Of a DNA stretch of 16,869 bases, positions 9,801 to 16,194 are shown in pieces (within the stretch, counting starts at the first letter, position 1; every line of letters starts with the position of its first letter). Origin of the DNA: Rhodobacteraceae bacterium UBA1957 (GTDB lineage Bacteria; Pseudomonadota; Alphaproteobacteria; Rhodobacterales; Rhodobacteraceae). Below the pieces are notes generated by a model, which was not told the DNA's origin, searched no databases, and saw only the letters and a program-made list of their open reading frames with translations. Made by a program: the position numbers and the translations under genes. The DNA lies in contig DDEJ01000092.1 in the NCBI GenBank assembly GCA_002336405.1, forward strand, positions 7,795 through 24,663, written 5' to 3'.

Positions 9801-10224
9801 TGACCACGCCGCCATTGCTTGAAGTGCCCGCCATGTTGGCGTGCCGCATCACGTCGCCCGAGCGATCGACCCCTGGACCCTTGCCGTACCAAAGCCCGAA
9901 TACACCCTGATATTTACCCTCACCGCGCAGTTCGGCCTGCTGGGTCCCCCAAAGAGCCGTCGCTGCAAGATCTTCGTTCAGACCCGGATCAAAGCGTACA
10001 TTCGAGGCGTCCAACGCCCCCTGTGCCCGCACCATCTGCATATCAACCGCACCCAGAGGCGATCCACGATAGCCAGTGACATAGCCGGCGGTATTCAACC
10101 CAGCCGCCCCGTCACGGGCTTTTTGCATCAGCATCAAGCGCACAAGCGCCTGCGTTCCGTTGAGCAGAACAGAAGTTTTTTCTAAGTCATATTTGTCGGT
10201 TAACGACACTCTTTGATCGGTCAT
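6817..10224 (-). CDS. Indolepyruvate ferredoxin oxidoreductase, fused alpha and beta parts (IorAB)
   Basis: A 1135-aa fusion enzyme that oxidatively decarboxylates aryl-pyruvates (indolepyruvate, phenylpyruvate) to arylacetyl-CoA with ferredoxin. The order is: thiamine-diphosphate pyrimidine domain (about 20-200), a linker domain, a thiamine-diphosphate-binding domain with CAGCPHNTS (430-438), GIGCH (450-454) and GDG (494-496) followed by YND (Asn523), a cysteine cluster (631, 634, 637, 643, 664, 670, 675) for Fe-S binding, and a gamma/IorB domain starting FNVVITGVGGTGVVT (711-725) with an extra C-terminal region. In archaea the two parts are separate proteins (IorA and IorB); long fusions are common in proteobacteria. 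The gene diverges from the lysR gene and lies 73 bases upstream of the acyltransferase. The exact physiological 2-oxoacid is not known from sequence. Confidence 0.92.
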   Translation of the reverse strand: MTDQRVSLTDKYDLEKTSVLLNGTQALVRLMLMQKARDGAAGLNTAGYVTGYRGSPLGAVDMQMVRAQGALDASNVRFDPGLNEDLAATALWGTQQAELRGEGKYQGVFGLWYGKGPGVDRSGDVMRHANMAGTSSNGGVVMAMGDDHTGESSTVLHQSEFAMIDAYMPVVSPAGVQEMLDFGLYGYALSRFAGVWVGLKTMKDTVEATAVVNGDPHRLEFIHPTVTLPEDGLNIRLPDTPHDQEFRLVNFKRQAAEAFSYANKMDRRVWGKPGAKIGFIAAGKNWLDLAHALSLLNIDAPEALRVGISTYKVGQTWPLDTRGLSEWADGLDLIVVVEEKRKLIEVQIKEALFDSRRDTRVFGARKGAGGEELFAIHGALDPFLIAEKLGEILIDENCATEAVNVGLAALRDSRRADNAQDLAARLPYFCAGCPHNTSTKVPEGSRAYAGIGCHYMAQWMDRETSGYTHMGGEGANWIGEAPFSTRNHVFQNLGDGTYNHSGIQAIRAAVAAGTTVTYKILYNDAVAMTGGQGNDGALDAPRIARELLAMGIANVALVHDQKEDIDLARFPKGLAVHERDEMDAVQKTFAGYDGVSVILYLQTCAAEKRRRRKRGKFPDPDKRVFINTDICEGCGDCGVQSNCVAISPVETELGRKRAIDQSACNKDFSCVKGFCPSFVTLKGAQIRKSETAQLDLPQMPEPVLPNIDRTFNVVITGVGGTGVVTIGAVLAQAAQIDGKGAGMMEMAGLAQKGGAVYIHCRLANRPEDITAIRVATGECDALIGGDLVVSAAAKTLGLTKAGRTGAVVNAHNIVTGEFTRDTDFTIPTDRLSLALQARLQDRVQLLDSTELARITMGDSIYSNMLIFGAAWQQGLLPISLDALRQAIALNGTAVDKNLRAFDIGRWSALFPDEAAALIAPTVVRLPQTLDEKIAIRTKHLRAYQGHQLSRRYARMLERTADPDLKLALAKGYHKLLAYKDEYEVARLHLGTYAKASQTFEGPFEMTFHLAPPLLSKIGSDGRPQKRSFGPWMLGPLRALSALRVLRGTALDPFGYTAERRMERALIAQYEKDMAAILPAVTPDTHEIAVALAALPSDIRGFGPVKQANKIKAGKRREELLAGFHRGGGDLAQAAE

Positions 10225-10291
10225 TCCGCGCGCCTCATGGCCTGTGACCCCTTGCTGAACCCCAGTTGTGGTGCGAGCAATAGCCCTATGA

Positions 10292-10318
10292 AGGTCAAAT
10301 GTATTGACCTGTATACAT
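10292..10318. promoter_or_regulatory. Candidate LysR operator: overlapping inverted repeats
   Basis: In the divergent gap between the ior gene and lysR, AGGTCAA (10292-10298) and TTGACCT (10304-10310) form a perfect 7-base inverted repeat with a 5-base spacer. A second perfect pair, ATGTAT (10299-10304) and ATACAT (10313-10318), overlaps it. LysR-type regulators commonly bind dyads in such divergent regions, so this is the natural operator. Which protein binds is an inference. Confidence 0.5.
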
Positions 10319-10327
10319 ATCTATCAA
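10298..10327 (-). promoter_or_regulatory. Possible promoter of the ior gene
   Basis: On the minus strand TTGATA (10327-10322) and TACATT (10303-10298) are 18 bases apart and match the sigma70 consensus at four or five of six positions each. This would give a leader of about 65 bases and would place the inverted repeats on top of the promoter. The match is modest and other pairings are possible. Confidence 0.25.
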
Positions 10328-10416
10328 TTTATTTACTTTGTAGCAACCAAAGCTTAATGATACTTTTAGTAACGTGACGTCTTTGGCGCGGCAAACCTTA
10401 ACATACAGGTATCGAT

Positions 10417-11319
10417 TTGGACTGGGATAAATTAAGAATTTTTCATGCTGTGGCCGATGCTGGTAGTCTGACCCACGCGGGGGATATCTTGCATTTGTCA
10501 CAATCCGCAGTCAGCCGACAGGTCAGAGCTTTGGAAGATAGCCTAAGCACGACGTTATTTCATCGCCATGCCAGAGGCCTCATTTTGACCGAACAGGGCG
10601 AATTGCTGTTTGATGCCACTGTTGCAATGAACAAACGTCTTGATGCCGCAGCAGCTCGTATCCGGGACAGTGAAGAAGAAGTGTTTGGAGAATTGCGGGT
10701 CACCACAACAATTGGCTTTGGCTCGCTTTGGCTGGCGCCACGCCTGTCAAAACTCTATGATTTATATCCAGATCTGACAATTGACTTGATGCTTGAGGAA
10801 AAAGTGCTCGACTTGCCAATGCGGGAGGCAGATGTCGCGATTCGGATGAAAGAGCCGAGTCAGGCCGATTTGGTGCGCAAACGGCTGATGAATATCCGCA
10901 TGCGTCTGTATGCCTCACCCGACTATATCGCCAAAAACGGCACACCGGAACGTATTGAAGACATTTCAGACCACCGGCTGATCTGCCAAAATCCACGCTC
11001 TGCACAAGTGGCGTCTGGCTTGGCTTTGGTCCAGAGATTGATGACCTATAACGTCAGCTCCATGCTCACCGTAAATAACTATTTTGGCGTACTGCAATCT
11101 GTGATCCATGGGCTTGGCATTGGCATGCTGCCAGACTACTCCACTCAAGAGTTAGACAGTGTTGTTCGCGTATTACCTGACGTTGAGTCAGTTGAGGTGC
11201 CGGTTTACCTCGCTTATCCGGAAGAGCTGCGGCAATCAAAACGTATTGCAGCGTTTCGCGACTTTGTCGAAGCCGAGATACTTGCCACTCGGCGCAGGCA
11301 ACGCGATCAGGACGCCTGA
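10417..11319 (+). CDS. LysR-family transcriptional regulator
   Basis: A 300-aa LysR-type regulator. The N-terminal winged helix-turn-helix (about residues 1-60) shows AVADAGSLTHAGDILHLSQS and SRQVRALED; the C-terminal substrate-binding-like domain covers about 90-290. The start codon is TTG at 10417: an AGGT Shine-Dalgarno lies 6 bases upstream (10407-10410), and the resulting N-terminus MDWDKLRIFHAV is the usual beginning of this subfamily. A rare start codon may keep the level low. The gene diverges from the fused ior gene across a 192-base region with inverted repeats, so control of ior and of itself is the simplest guess. The effector is unknown. Transcription probably ends at the terminator at 11516-11544. 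Confidence 0.93.
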   Translation: MDWDKLRIFHAVADAGSLTHAGDILHLSQSAVSRQVRALEDSLSTTLFHRHARGLILTEQGELLFDATVAMNKRLDAAAARIRDSEEEVFGELRVTTTIGFGSLWLAPRLSKLYDLYPDLTIDLMLEEKVLDLPMREADVAIRMKEPSQADLVRKRLMNIRMRLYASPDYIAKNGTPERIEDISDHRLICQNPRSAQVASGLALVQRLMTYNVSSMLTVNNYFGVLQSVIHGLGIGMLPDYSTQELDSVVRVLPDVESVEVPVYLAYPEELRQSKRIAAFRDFVEAEILATRRRQRDQDA

Positions 11320-11377
11320 AACCTGTGCCGCTGTCCAACCACCGTATGTGATACCCTCTTTGGTCTGTTGCTTTCAA

Positions 11378-11398
11378 GCTATGCGCCCAATGCATAGC
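11378..11398 (+). repeat. Stem-loop in the lysR 3' region
   Basis: GCTATGC (11378-11384) and GCATAGC (11392-11398) are a perfect 7-base inverted repeat with a 7-base loop. No T-run follows, so it is not a Rho-independent terminator. It would be part of the lysR 3'UTR or of a small RNA ending at 11544. Confidence 0.5.
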
Positions 11399-11515
11399 GG
11401 TCATACCCTGTCAGAGCGCTTTTTACACTAGGCGTTAGATCAACGTTCCATTAAAAGAAGCTCGAAAGTTGCATTGTCTATTAGACGTGCGTTTTCATTT
11501 CTCCCTGTTGGACTT

Positions 11516-11544
11516 GGCCGAGCTTTGTGCTCGGCCTTTTTTTT
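11516..11544 (+). terminator. Rho-independent terminator
   Basis: GGCCGAGC (11516-11523), a 5-base loop and GCTCGGCC (11529-11536) form a perfect 8-bp GC-rich stem followed at once by eight T residues (11537-11544). It ends plus-strand transcription coming from lysR, or from a small RNA gene in the 197 bases between lysR and this site. It separates lysR from purL. Confidence 0.9.
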
Positions 11545-11559
11545 GTGCGAATTTCGCAC
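11545..11559. repeat. 15-base palindrome after the terminator
   Basis: GTGCGAA and TTCGCAC are perfect inverted arms around one central T. It directly follows the T-run of the terminator. The odd length and one-base centre suggest a DNA-level site, for example for a dimeric protein, rather than an RNA hairpin. Confidence 0.4.
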
Positions 11560-11628
11560 CCGGATTTCTGAGGCCAAAGCTTGTTATATGTCGGGCAGCT
11601 ATTTGCCCAAACGACCATCAAAGACACT

Positions 11629-11670
11629 GCCGCGATTAAAATCAAACTACATATTGATCTTAATCGCGGC
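11629..11670. repeat. Long inverted repeat upstream of purL
   Basis: GCCGCGATTAA (11629-11639) pairs perfectly with TTAATCGCGGC (11660-11670). After one mismatch, ATCAA (11641-11645) pairs with TTGAT (11654-11658), leaving an 8-base loop. No T-run follows on either strand, so it is not a standard terminator. It may be a leader RNA structure for purL, or a cruciform or protein-binding site. Confidence 0.6.
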
Positions 11671-11852
11671 CAAAACCAGCGCATAACTTGGACAATTGCC
11701 AAAACGCGGTCACCGTACCGCCTGACCTTATAAACGCCCTTCAGAGCAAGGAAACCCATCCCAAGCGCAGATCAAGCCACCCTGCCCCTTCCATGCCTGC
11801 GCGCATTGTCTTATGACGGACGCTGTAGATGCCATGGGAGCAACACCAAACT

Positions 11853-14012
11853 ATGACCCAACCCGCCATTACTGAAGATCTGATTGCCGCTCATGGATTG
11901 AACCCCGACGAATATGCCGAAATCATCCGTTTACTGGACCGTGAACCCAGCTTTACCGAACTGGGCATATTCTCTGCGATGTGGAACGAACACTGCTCGT
12001 ATAAATCGTCCAAGCGTTGGTTGCGAACCTTGCCAACAACCGGCCCTCAGGTGATTTGCGGCCCCGGCGAGAACGCAGGCGTGGTAGATATAGGCGATGG
12101 GCAGGCCGTGGTCTTTAAAATGGAAAGCCACAACCACCCGTCCTATATTGAACCCTATCAGGGGGCGGCAACCGGCATGGGCGGCATCTTACGCGATGTA
12201 TTCACAATGGGCGCACGTCCAATCGCAGCGATGAATTCGCTGTCTTTCGGTGCCACGGACCATCCCAAGACAAAGCAATTGGTGCACGGGGTGATTTCAG
12301 GCATTGGTGGTTATGGCAATTGCTTTGGCGTGCCGACCGTTGGCGGTGAGGTTCGGTTTGATCCAGCCTACAACGGTAATTGTCTGGTCAATGCGTTTGC
12401 GGCGGGTCTGGCTGATTCTGATAAGATTTTTTATTCTGCGGCCTCGGGTGTCGGCATGCCTGTGGTGTATCTGGGTGCCAAGACCGGCCGAGACGGTGTT
12501 GGTGGTGCCACAATGGCCAGCGCCGAGTTTGACGATACGATTGAAGAGAAACGCCCCACAGTGCAGGTCGGCGATCCATTTACCGAAAAGCGCTTGATGG
12601 AGGCCTGTCTGGAATTGATGCAAACCGGTGCGGTGATCTCGATTCAGGATATGGGCGCCGCAGGACTGACCTGTTCGGCGGTTGAGATGGGCGACAAGGG
12701 CAATCTTGGTGTGCATCTTATTTTGGAAAATGTCCCCGTCCGCGAGGCCAATATGACGGCCTATGAAATGATGTTGTCGGAATCCCAAGAACGCATGCTA
12801 ATGGTGCTGGACCCAGACAAAGAAGCCGTGGCCAAAGCCGTGTTTGACAAATGGGATCTGGATTTTGCCATTGTCGGACACACGCTTGCCGAAGACCGTT
12901 TTGTCATTGAACTGAACGGCAAGATCGAGGCTGATCTGCCCCTAAAGGCCCTGTCGGGCACCGCGCCTGAGTATGATCGGCCCTGGGTGGAAACCCCGAC
13001 CGCCAACGAATTGGCCAGTGTGCCACAAATTGATCCCATCGACGGTCTAAAGGCGCTTTTGAACAGCCCCAATTACGCCGCAAAAAATTGGGTCTACGAC
13101 CAGTACGACAGCACCGTAATGGCCGATACCATGCGCGCGCCAGGCTTGGGTGCGGGCATCGTACGGGTGCACGGCAGCGAAAAATCATTGGCTTTCACCA
13201 GTGATGTCACCCCGCGTTACGTTCAGGCCAATCCCTTTGAAGGGGGCAAGCAAGCGGTAGCAGAAGCCTATCGCAATCTGATTTCCGTGGGGGCAAAACC
13301 ATTGGCCACTACGGATAATATGAATTTTGGCAATCCTGAAAAGCCAGAAATCATGGGCCAGTTTGTTGGAGCAATCAAGGGCATTTCTGAAGCCGTCACA
13401 GCATTGGATATGCCCATCGTCTCTGGCAATGTCTCTTTGTATAACGAAACAGACGGCACCGCCATACTGCCCACGCCAACCATCGGCGCGGTTGGCCTGA
13501 TCGCCGCCGGACAGGACCCAATCGACGGGGTGGCCCGCGATGGCCACATTGCTTTGCTTATCGGGCACAGTGGGGGTCACTTGGGCCAATCTGCGTTGCT
13601 TGCCGAGGTATTTAACCGCACCGATGGGGATGCTCCTTATGTTGATCTGAGCGCTGAACAGCGCAACGGTCAGTTTATTCTCGACAACCGCGACAACATC
13701 CGCGCCTGTACCGATCTGTCAGACGGCGGACTGGCGCTGGCCGCCTTTGAGATGGCCGAGGCCGGCGATGTTGGTGTTTTGCTTGATACCGAAGACTGTG
13801 CGCAGCTATTCGGCGAAGACCAAGCGCGCTATCTGGTGGCGTGTAACTTTGATCAGGCCGAGGCGCTGATGATTGCCGCCGGTCAGCACGATGTCACGAT
13901 TTCAAGCATTGGTCGTTTTTCAGGGCAAACCGTAAAGTTTGGCAGCAGCGAGGCGCCTCTGGACGAGATGCGCGCGATCTATAACGCAACGTTTTGTGAC
14001 CTGTTCACTTGA
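11853..14012 (+). CDS. purL: Phosphoribosylformylglycinamidine synthase subunit PurL
   Basis: A 719-aa ATP-dependent synthetase subunit that converts formylglycinamide ribonucleotide to the amidine, using ammonia from the PurQ glutaminase (fourth step of purine synthesis, cytoplasm). This is the small PurL form that works with separate PurS and PurQ, neither of which is in the window. Visible motifs are NEHCSYKSS (His47), the ATP/metal loop [18 protein letters not shown] (91-108, His93 and His95), a [14 protein letters not shown] block in the second half, and a late [10 protein letters not shown] block. The start is set at ATG 11853 because relatives begin just before PAIT-ELIAAHGL. An in-frame ATG at 11829 adds eight residues, but its N-terminus is not conserved. 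The only Shine-Dalgarno candidate, GGGAG at 11836-11840, is 12 bases from ATG 11853, which is long. Confidence 0.96.
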   Translation: MTQPAITEDLIAAHGLNPDEYAEIIRLLDREPSFTELGIFSAMWNEHCSYKSSKRWLRTLPTTGPQVICGPGENAGVVDIGDGQAVVFKMESHNHPSYIEPYQGAATGMGGILRDVFTMGARPIAAMNSLSFGATDHPKTKQLVHGVISGIGGYGNCFGVPTVGGEVRFDPAYNGNCLVNAFAAGLADSDKIFYSAASGVGMPVVYLGAKTGRDGVGGATMASAEFDDTIEEKRPTVQVGDPFTEKRLMEACLELMQTGAVISIQDMGAAGLTCSAVEMGDKGNLGVHLILENVPVREANMTAYEMMLSESQERMLMVLDPDKEAVAKAVFDKWDLDFAIVGHTLAEDRFVIELNGKIEADLPLKALSGTAPEYDRPWVETPTANELASVPQIDPIDGLKALLNSPNYAAKNWVYDQYDSTVMADTMRAPGLGAGIVRVHGSEKSLAFTSDVTPRYVQANPFEGGKQAVAEAYRNLISVGAKPLATTDNMNFGNPEKPEIMGQFVGAIKGISEAVTALDMPIVSGNVSLYNETDGTAILPTPTIGAVGLIAAGQDPIDGVARDGHIALLIGHSGGHLGQSALLAEVFNRTDGDAPYVDLSAEQRNGQFILDNRDNIRACTDLSDGGLALAAFEMAEAGDVGVLLDTEDCAQLFGEDQARYLVACNFDQAEALMIAAGQHDVTISSIGRFSGQTVKFGSSEAPLDEMRAIYNATFCDLFT

Positions 14013-14041
14013 TCTGGTGGCTTGCAGGTCACAGATGTGAC
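13995..14041 (+). repeat. Stem-loop across the purL stop codon, with TGTGAC repeats
   Basis: TGTGACCTG (13995-14003) and CAGGTCACA (14025-14033) are perfect 9-base inverted arms with a 21-base loop that contains the purL TGA. A second pair, GTCACA (14028-14033) and TGTGAC (14036-14041), forms a palindrome with a 2-base centre and shares an arm with the first. It may affect read-through from purL to bolA, RNA processing, or protein binding. No T-run follows, so it is not a Rho-independent terminator. Confidence 0.55.
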
Positions 14042-14078
14042 GTCTACTGTTGCCTCACAAACCACTAGGAACACCGCC

Positions 14079-14330
14079 ATGGCCATAGAAGCCAAAGAAA
14101 TAGAAGACCTGATACGCGCGCAATTTCCAACAGCCAGCATAACGATCACTGATTTGGCGGGTGACGGAAATCACTATTCAGCCGAGGTGATCGACGAGAG
14201 CTTTCGCGGTAAAAACCGCGTGCAGCAGCAACGCGCTGTCTATGCCGCTTTAAAAAACCAGATGGAGGGCTCAAACGGTCAGTTGCATGCGCTGGCCCTG
14301 ACGACCAAAGCCCCAGAGACAACCGACTAA
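14079..14330 (+). CDS. BolA family protein
   Basis: An 83-aa BolA/IbaG-type protein. The family partners with CGFS monothiol glutaredoxins to bind a shared [2Fe-2S] cluster and take part in iron-sulfur handling or iron sensing. The invariant C-terminal histidine is His70 in LHALALTT. The variable loop GDGNHY holds His32, so this looks like the histidine-loop rather than the cysteine-loop type. The central GKNRVQQQRAVYAAL block matches the IbaG-like pattern. The start is set at ATG 14079, which has AGGA 8 bases upstream (14067-14070). An in-frame ATG at 14022 would add 19 non-conserved residues. It lies 66 bases after purL and 11 bases before grxD; the grxD adjacency supports the partnership. 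Confidence 0.92.
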   Translation: MAIEAKEIEDLIRAQFPTASITITDLAGDGNHYSAEVIDESFRGKNRVQQQRAVYAALKNQMEGSNGQLHALALTTKAPETTD

Positions 14331-14341
14331 AGGAAAATCCC

Positions 14342-14704
14342 ATGACAGACGCAAAAACCGAAATTGAACAGACCGTAAAAGATCATGATGTGGTTTTATT
14401 CATGAAAGGCACCAAAGCCATGCCACAATGCGGGTTTTCTTCGCGCGTGGCCGGGGTGCTCAATTATATGGCAATCGACTATCAAGACGTCAACGTGCTG
14501 GCCGATGATCAAATCCGCCAAGGTATCAAAGATTATTCCGATTGGCCGACGGTGCCACAGCTTTATGTGAAAGGCGAATTCGTCGGGGGCTGTGATATTA
14601 TTACCGAAATGACCCTGTCGGGCGAGTTGGACACTTTGTTGGGCGACAACGCTATTACCTTTGACAAAGAGGCTGCCGATAAAATCCGTGAGGCAAATGG
14701 CTAA
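14342..14704 (+). CDS. grxD: Monothiol glutaredoxin, Grx4/GrxD family
   Basis: A 120-aa single-domain CGFS glutaredoxin that binds and transfers [2Fe-2S] clusters with glutathione and BolA-type partners in the cytoplasm. The active-site motif CGFS is at residues 30-33. The conserved MKGT lysine (Lys22), the WPTVPQLYV cis-proline segment and the GGCDI glutathione-binding segment are all present. Length is normal for the bacterial class. A clear Shine-Dalgarno (AGGAAA) stands before the ATG. With bolA immediately upstream and purL before it, this is a compact plus-strand group. Two stem-loops follow the gene. Confidence 0.95.
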   Translation: MTDAKTEIEQTVKDHDVVLFMKGTKAMPQCGFSSRVAGVLNYMAIDYQDVNVLADDQIRQGIKDYSDWPTVPQLYVKGEFVGGCDIITEMTLSGELDTLLGDNAITFDKEAADKIREANG

Positions 14705-14718
14705 AGCGATGTCGTGAT

Positions 14719-14734
14719 GTGCGCATTTGCGCAC
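14719..14734. repeat. Inverted repeat after grxD
   Basis: GTGCGCA (14719-14725) and TGCGCAC (14728-14734) are perfect arms around TT, 15 bases after the grxD stop codon. It resembles the palindrome at 11545-11559 (both begin GTGCG and end CGCAC). It has no T-run, so a Rho-independent terminator is unlikely. Confidence 0.5.
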
Positions 14735-14749
14735 GGATGATAGGCTGAA

Positions 14750-14767
14750 TGCGGGCGCAAGCCCGCA
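14750..14767. repeat. Stem-loop with GCAA tetraloop after grxD
   Basis: TGCGGGC (14750-14756) and GCCCGCA (14761-14767) form a perfect 7-bp GC-rich stem closed by a GCAA tetraloop of the GNRA class. No T-run follows. It could protect the 3' end of the purL-bolA-grxD message, or cause pausing or Rho-linked ending. Confidence 0.55.
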
Positions 14768-14946
14768 ACAGGACATTTGCTCGCTGGTTTTGGTGCAAAC
14801 AGTAAATATGTAGCCACGAACGGCCGAAGCCTTACGGGTTCTGCCTGCGCCCTTATAACGCCACCTCTCCTACTTTCTGTGGGTGGATATTTTATAGGGT
14901 GCCACACAGCATCATAAACCGGTTTTTTTTGATATCTCGCTTTGGT

Positions 14947-14975
14947 TTGAGCTTTTTCCACAATAGGGTTAGAAT
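14947..14975 (+). promoter_or_regulatory. Sigma70-like promoter for the EamA gene
   Basis: TTGAGC (14947-14952) and TAGAAT (14970-14975) are separated by exactly 17 bases and match the consensus at four and five of six positions. Transcription would start near 14982 and give a leader of about 85 bases. The site lies downstream of any longer reading of the protein, which supports the TTG start at 15067. Confidence 0.5.
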
Positions 14976-15053
14976 TCAAAAACGGCACTTAGACGCACGT
15001 TCTCACGCCTTGTTAGCAAACCTATCAAATGTCGGATTTGACAGCGACCAATT

Positions 15054-15059
15054 GGAAGG
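15054..15059 (+). promoter_or_regulatory. Shine-Dalgarno that sets the EamA start
   Basis: GGAAGG lies 7 bases before TTG at 15067. This is a strong match and fixes the start despite the rare codon, because the frame upstream encodes a basic, non-membrane stretch not expected in this family. Confidence 0.65.
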
Positions 15060-15066
15060 TAAAATT

Positions 15067-15912
15067 TTGACCGGTCTGGTATTTATCGCAGTCATAGGCG
15101 CTGGTGTTCTGCATGCTGCATGGAATGCTTTGGTCAAAGGAAGTACGGACAAGGCACTTAGTATGGGCGCAGTCGTGATTGGACATGTGCCGATCGCTGC
15201 CATCATCTTGCCCGTTGTGCCCATGCCTGAGGTTGCGAGCTTGCCGTATCTGTTCAGCGGCATCGCACTGCATTTAGGCTATCAAATTTTCTTGCTCAAA
15301 TCCTATCAAACAGGTGACTTAACACAAGTGTATCCAATTGCTCGTGGCTCTGCGCCATTGATTGTTGCATTGTTTTCACTGACGATTCTTGGGGTGCAAC
15401 TCTCGGGCACTGAGCTGCTGGCAATCGCGATTATTGGCGCTGGAATAATCAGCCTTGCGATGGTTCGGCGATCTGACGGACAGGTAAACCGCAAAGCAGC
15501 GGTTTTGGCTGGTATTACGGGCCTATTTATAGCGTCCTATTCTTTGGTTGACGGTCTTGGTGCGCGTATCGCTGGAACATCGCTTGGGTTTTATTGCTGG
15601 CTTGCAGTTGGAAACGGCACACTTATGGCGCTGTATCTTCTTTGGAAATCCCCAAAAACGCTCTGGTCTATCCCGCGTCGTGGAATGCGTGTCATGGCGA
15701 TTGGTGGCACAACATCTTTTGTCGCCTACGCGTTGGTGACTTGGGCATTTACACAGGCTCCAATCGCTCTTGTCACTGCGTTGCGTGAGACGAGCATCGT
15801 CTTTGTTTTGCTCATCGGGGTCTTTGTTCTGAAAGAGCGGCTGAGCCTTTTAAAGGTATTTGCGACGATGACCACCTTGCTTGGCGCTGCCTTGCTGCGA
15901 TACGCCAAATAA
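15067..15912 (+). CDS. EamA-like transporter of the DMT superfamily
   Basis: A 281-aa inner-membrane protein that is hydrophobic throughout, with about ten membrane helices arranged as two EamA repeats. The first helix leads into LHAAWNALVKG (residues 15-25), a hallmark of one DMT branch. A charged loop (RRSDGQVNRK) splits the halves, and the end FVLKERLSLLKV before the last helix is typical of EamA repeats. It probably exports a small metabolite; the substrate is not readable. The start is placed at TTG 15067 on the basis of the GGAAGG Shine-Dalgarno and the hydrophobic N-terminus. An ATG at 14899 would add 56 unlikely residues and would lie before the candidate promoter. It stands alone, with its own promoter. 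Confidence 0.88.
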   Translation: MTGLVFIAVIGAGVLHAAWNALVKGSTDKALSMGAVVIGHVPIAAIILPVVPMPEVASLPYLFSGIALHLGYQIFLLKSYQTGDLTQVYPIARGSAPLIVALFSLTILGVQLSGTELLAIAIIGAGIISLAMVRRSDGQVNRKAAVLAGITGLFIASYSLVDGLGARIAGTSLGFYCWLAVGNGTLMALYLLWKSPKTLWSIPRRGMRVMAIGGTTSFVAYALVTWAFTQAPIALVTALRETSIVFVLLIGVFVLKERLSLLKVFATMTTLLGAALLRYAK

Positions 15913-16194
15913 ACTGACCATGTCGATGTCAGCGCAAAAATCGCGAGAGCCGGCAAAGATAGCCATACATAACCACCGAATATCAGCTCAGAACCTCTCT
16001 AACCGACCTTGTGAAATGCGGTGAACGGCAGCAGGTGTAAAAGAGGAAAAACCTTCGACAATCGCTGTGTTTTTGGCACGATTTTGGTGGCATAAAACCA
16101 GATAGGGTCACCTAGCTCTGCAAACCGGCCTTTGCCGCGCGTCCTTCCGGTCTGGAATACCAAGCAGGATCTTTTTTTAACTGCAAACTTCGCG

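Larger units (their letters stand above)
11320..11852. other. Non-coding region between lysR and purL
   Basis: No convincing protein gene lies in these 533 bases; the short open frames on both strands lack family features. The region holds, in order: a 7-bp stem-loop (11378-11398), an 11-base palindrome (11476-11486), a CTCCCTG stretch, the terminator (11516-11544), a 15-base palindrome (11545-11559), a 5-bp stem-loop (GGGCA/TGCCC, 11593-11608) and a long stem-loop (11629-11670). The purL promoter must be after 11544, but I see no clear -35/-10 pair. Confidence 0.7.
14705..15066. other. Non-coding region between grxD and the EamA gene
   Basis: No protein gene is convincing in these 362 bases. 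The first part holds two stem-loops (14719-14734 and 14750-14767). The middle has no recognisable feature. A sigma70-like promoter for the next gene is at 14947-14975, and the Shine-Dalgarno for its TTG start is at 15054-15059. A minus-strand open frame at 14701-14988 has no family features. Confidence 0.6.

Noticed and set aside
10354..10368. CtrA-like site TTAA-N7-TTTA upstream of lysR
   Set aside because: One mismatch in the second half-site in an AT-rich gap; chance is likely and nothing else points to cell-cycle control.
11474..11759. Opposed open frames of 70 aa (+) and 92 aa (-) over the terminator region
   Set aside because: Both run through the terminator stem, the T-run and the long inverted repeat, and neither has family features or a good Shine-Dalgarno.
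13996..14008. CRP/FNR-like GTGA-N5-TCAC at the purL end
   Set aside because: The spacing is wrong for CRP or FNR, and the bases are better explained as part of the stem-loop with 14025-14033.
14937..14945. T-run after AACCGG near 14920-14930 as a terminator for grxD
   Set aside because: No stable stem stands directly before the T-run, only an AACCGGTT self-complementary core without a loop.
14701..14988. Minus-strand 95-aa open frame between grxD and the EamA gene
   Set aside because: It covers the stem-loops and the candidate promoter, has no recognisable domain, and its low-complexity composition fits a non-coding region.
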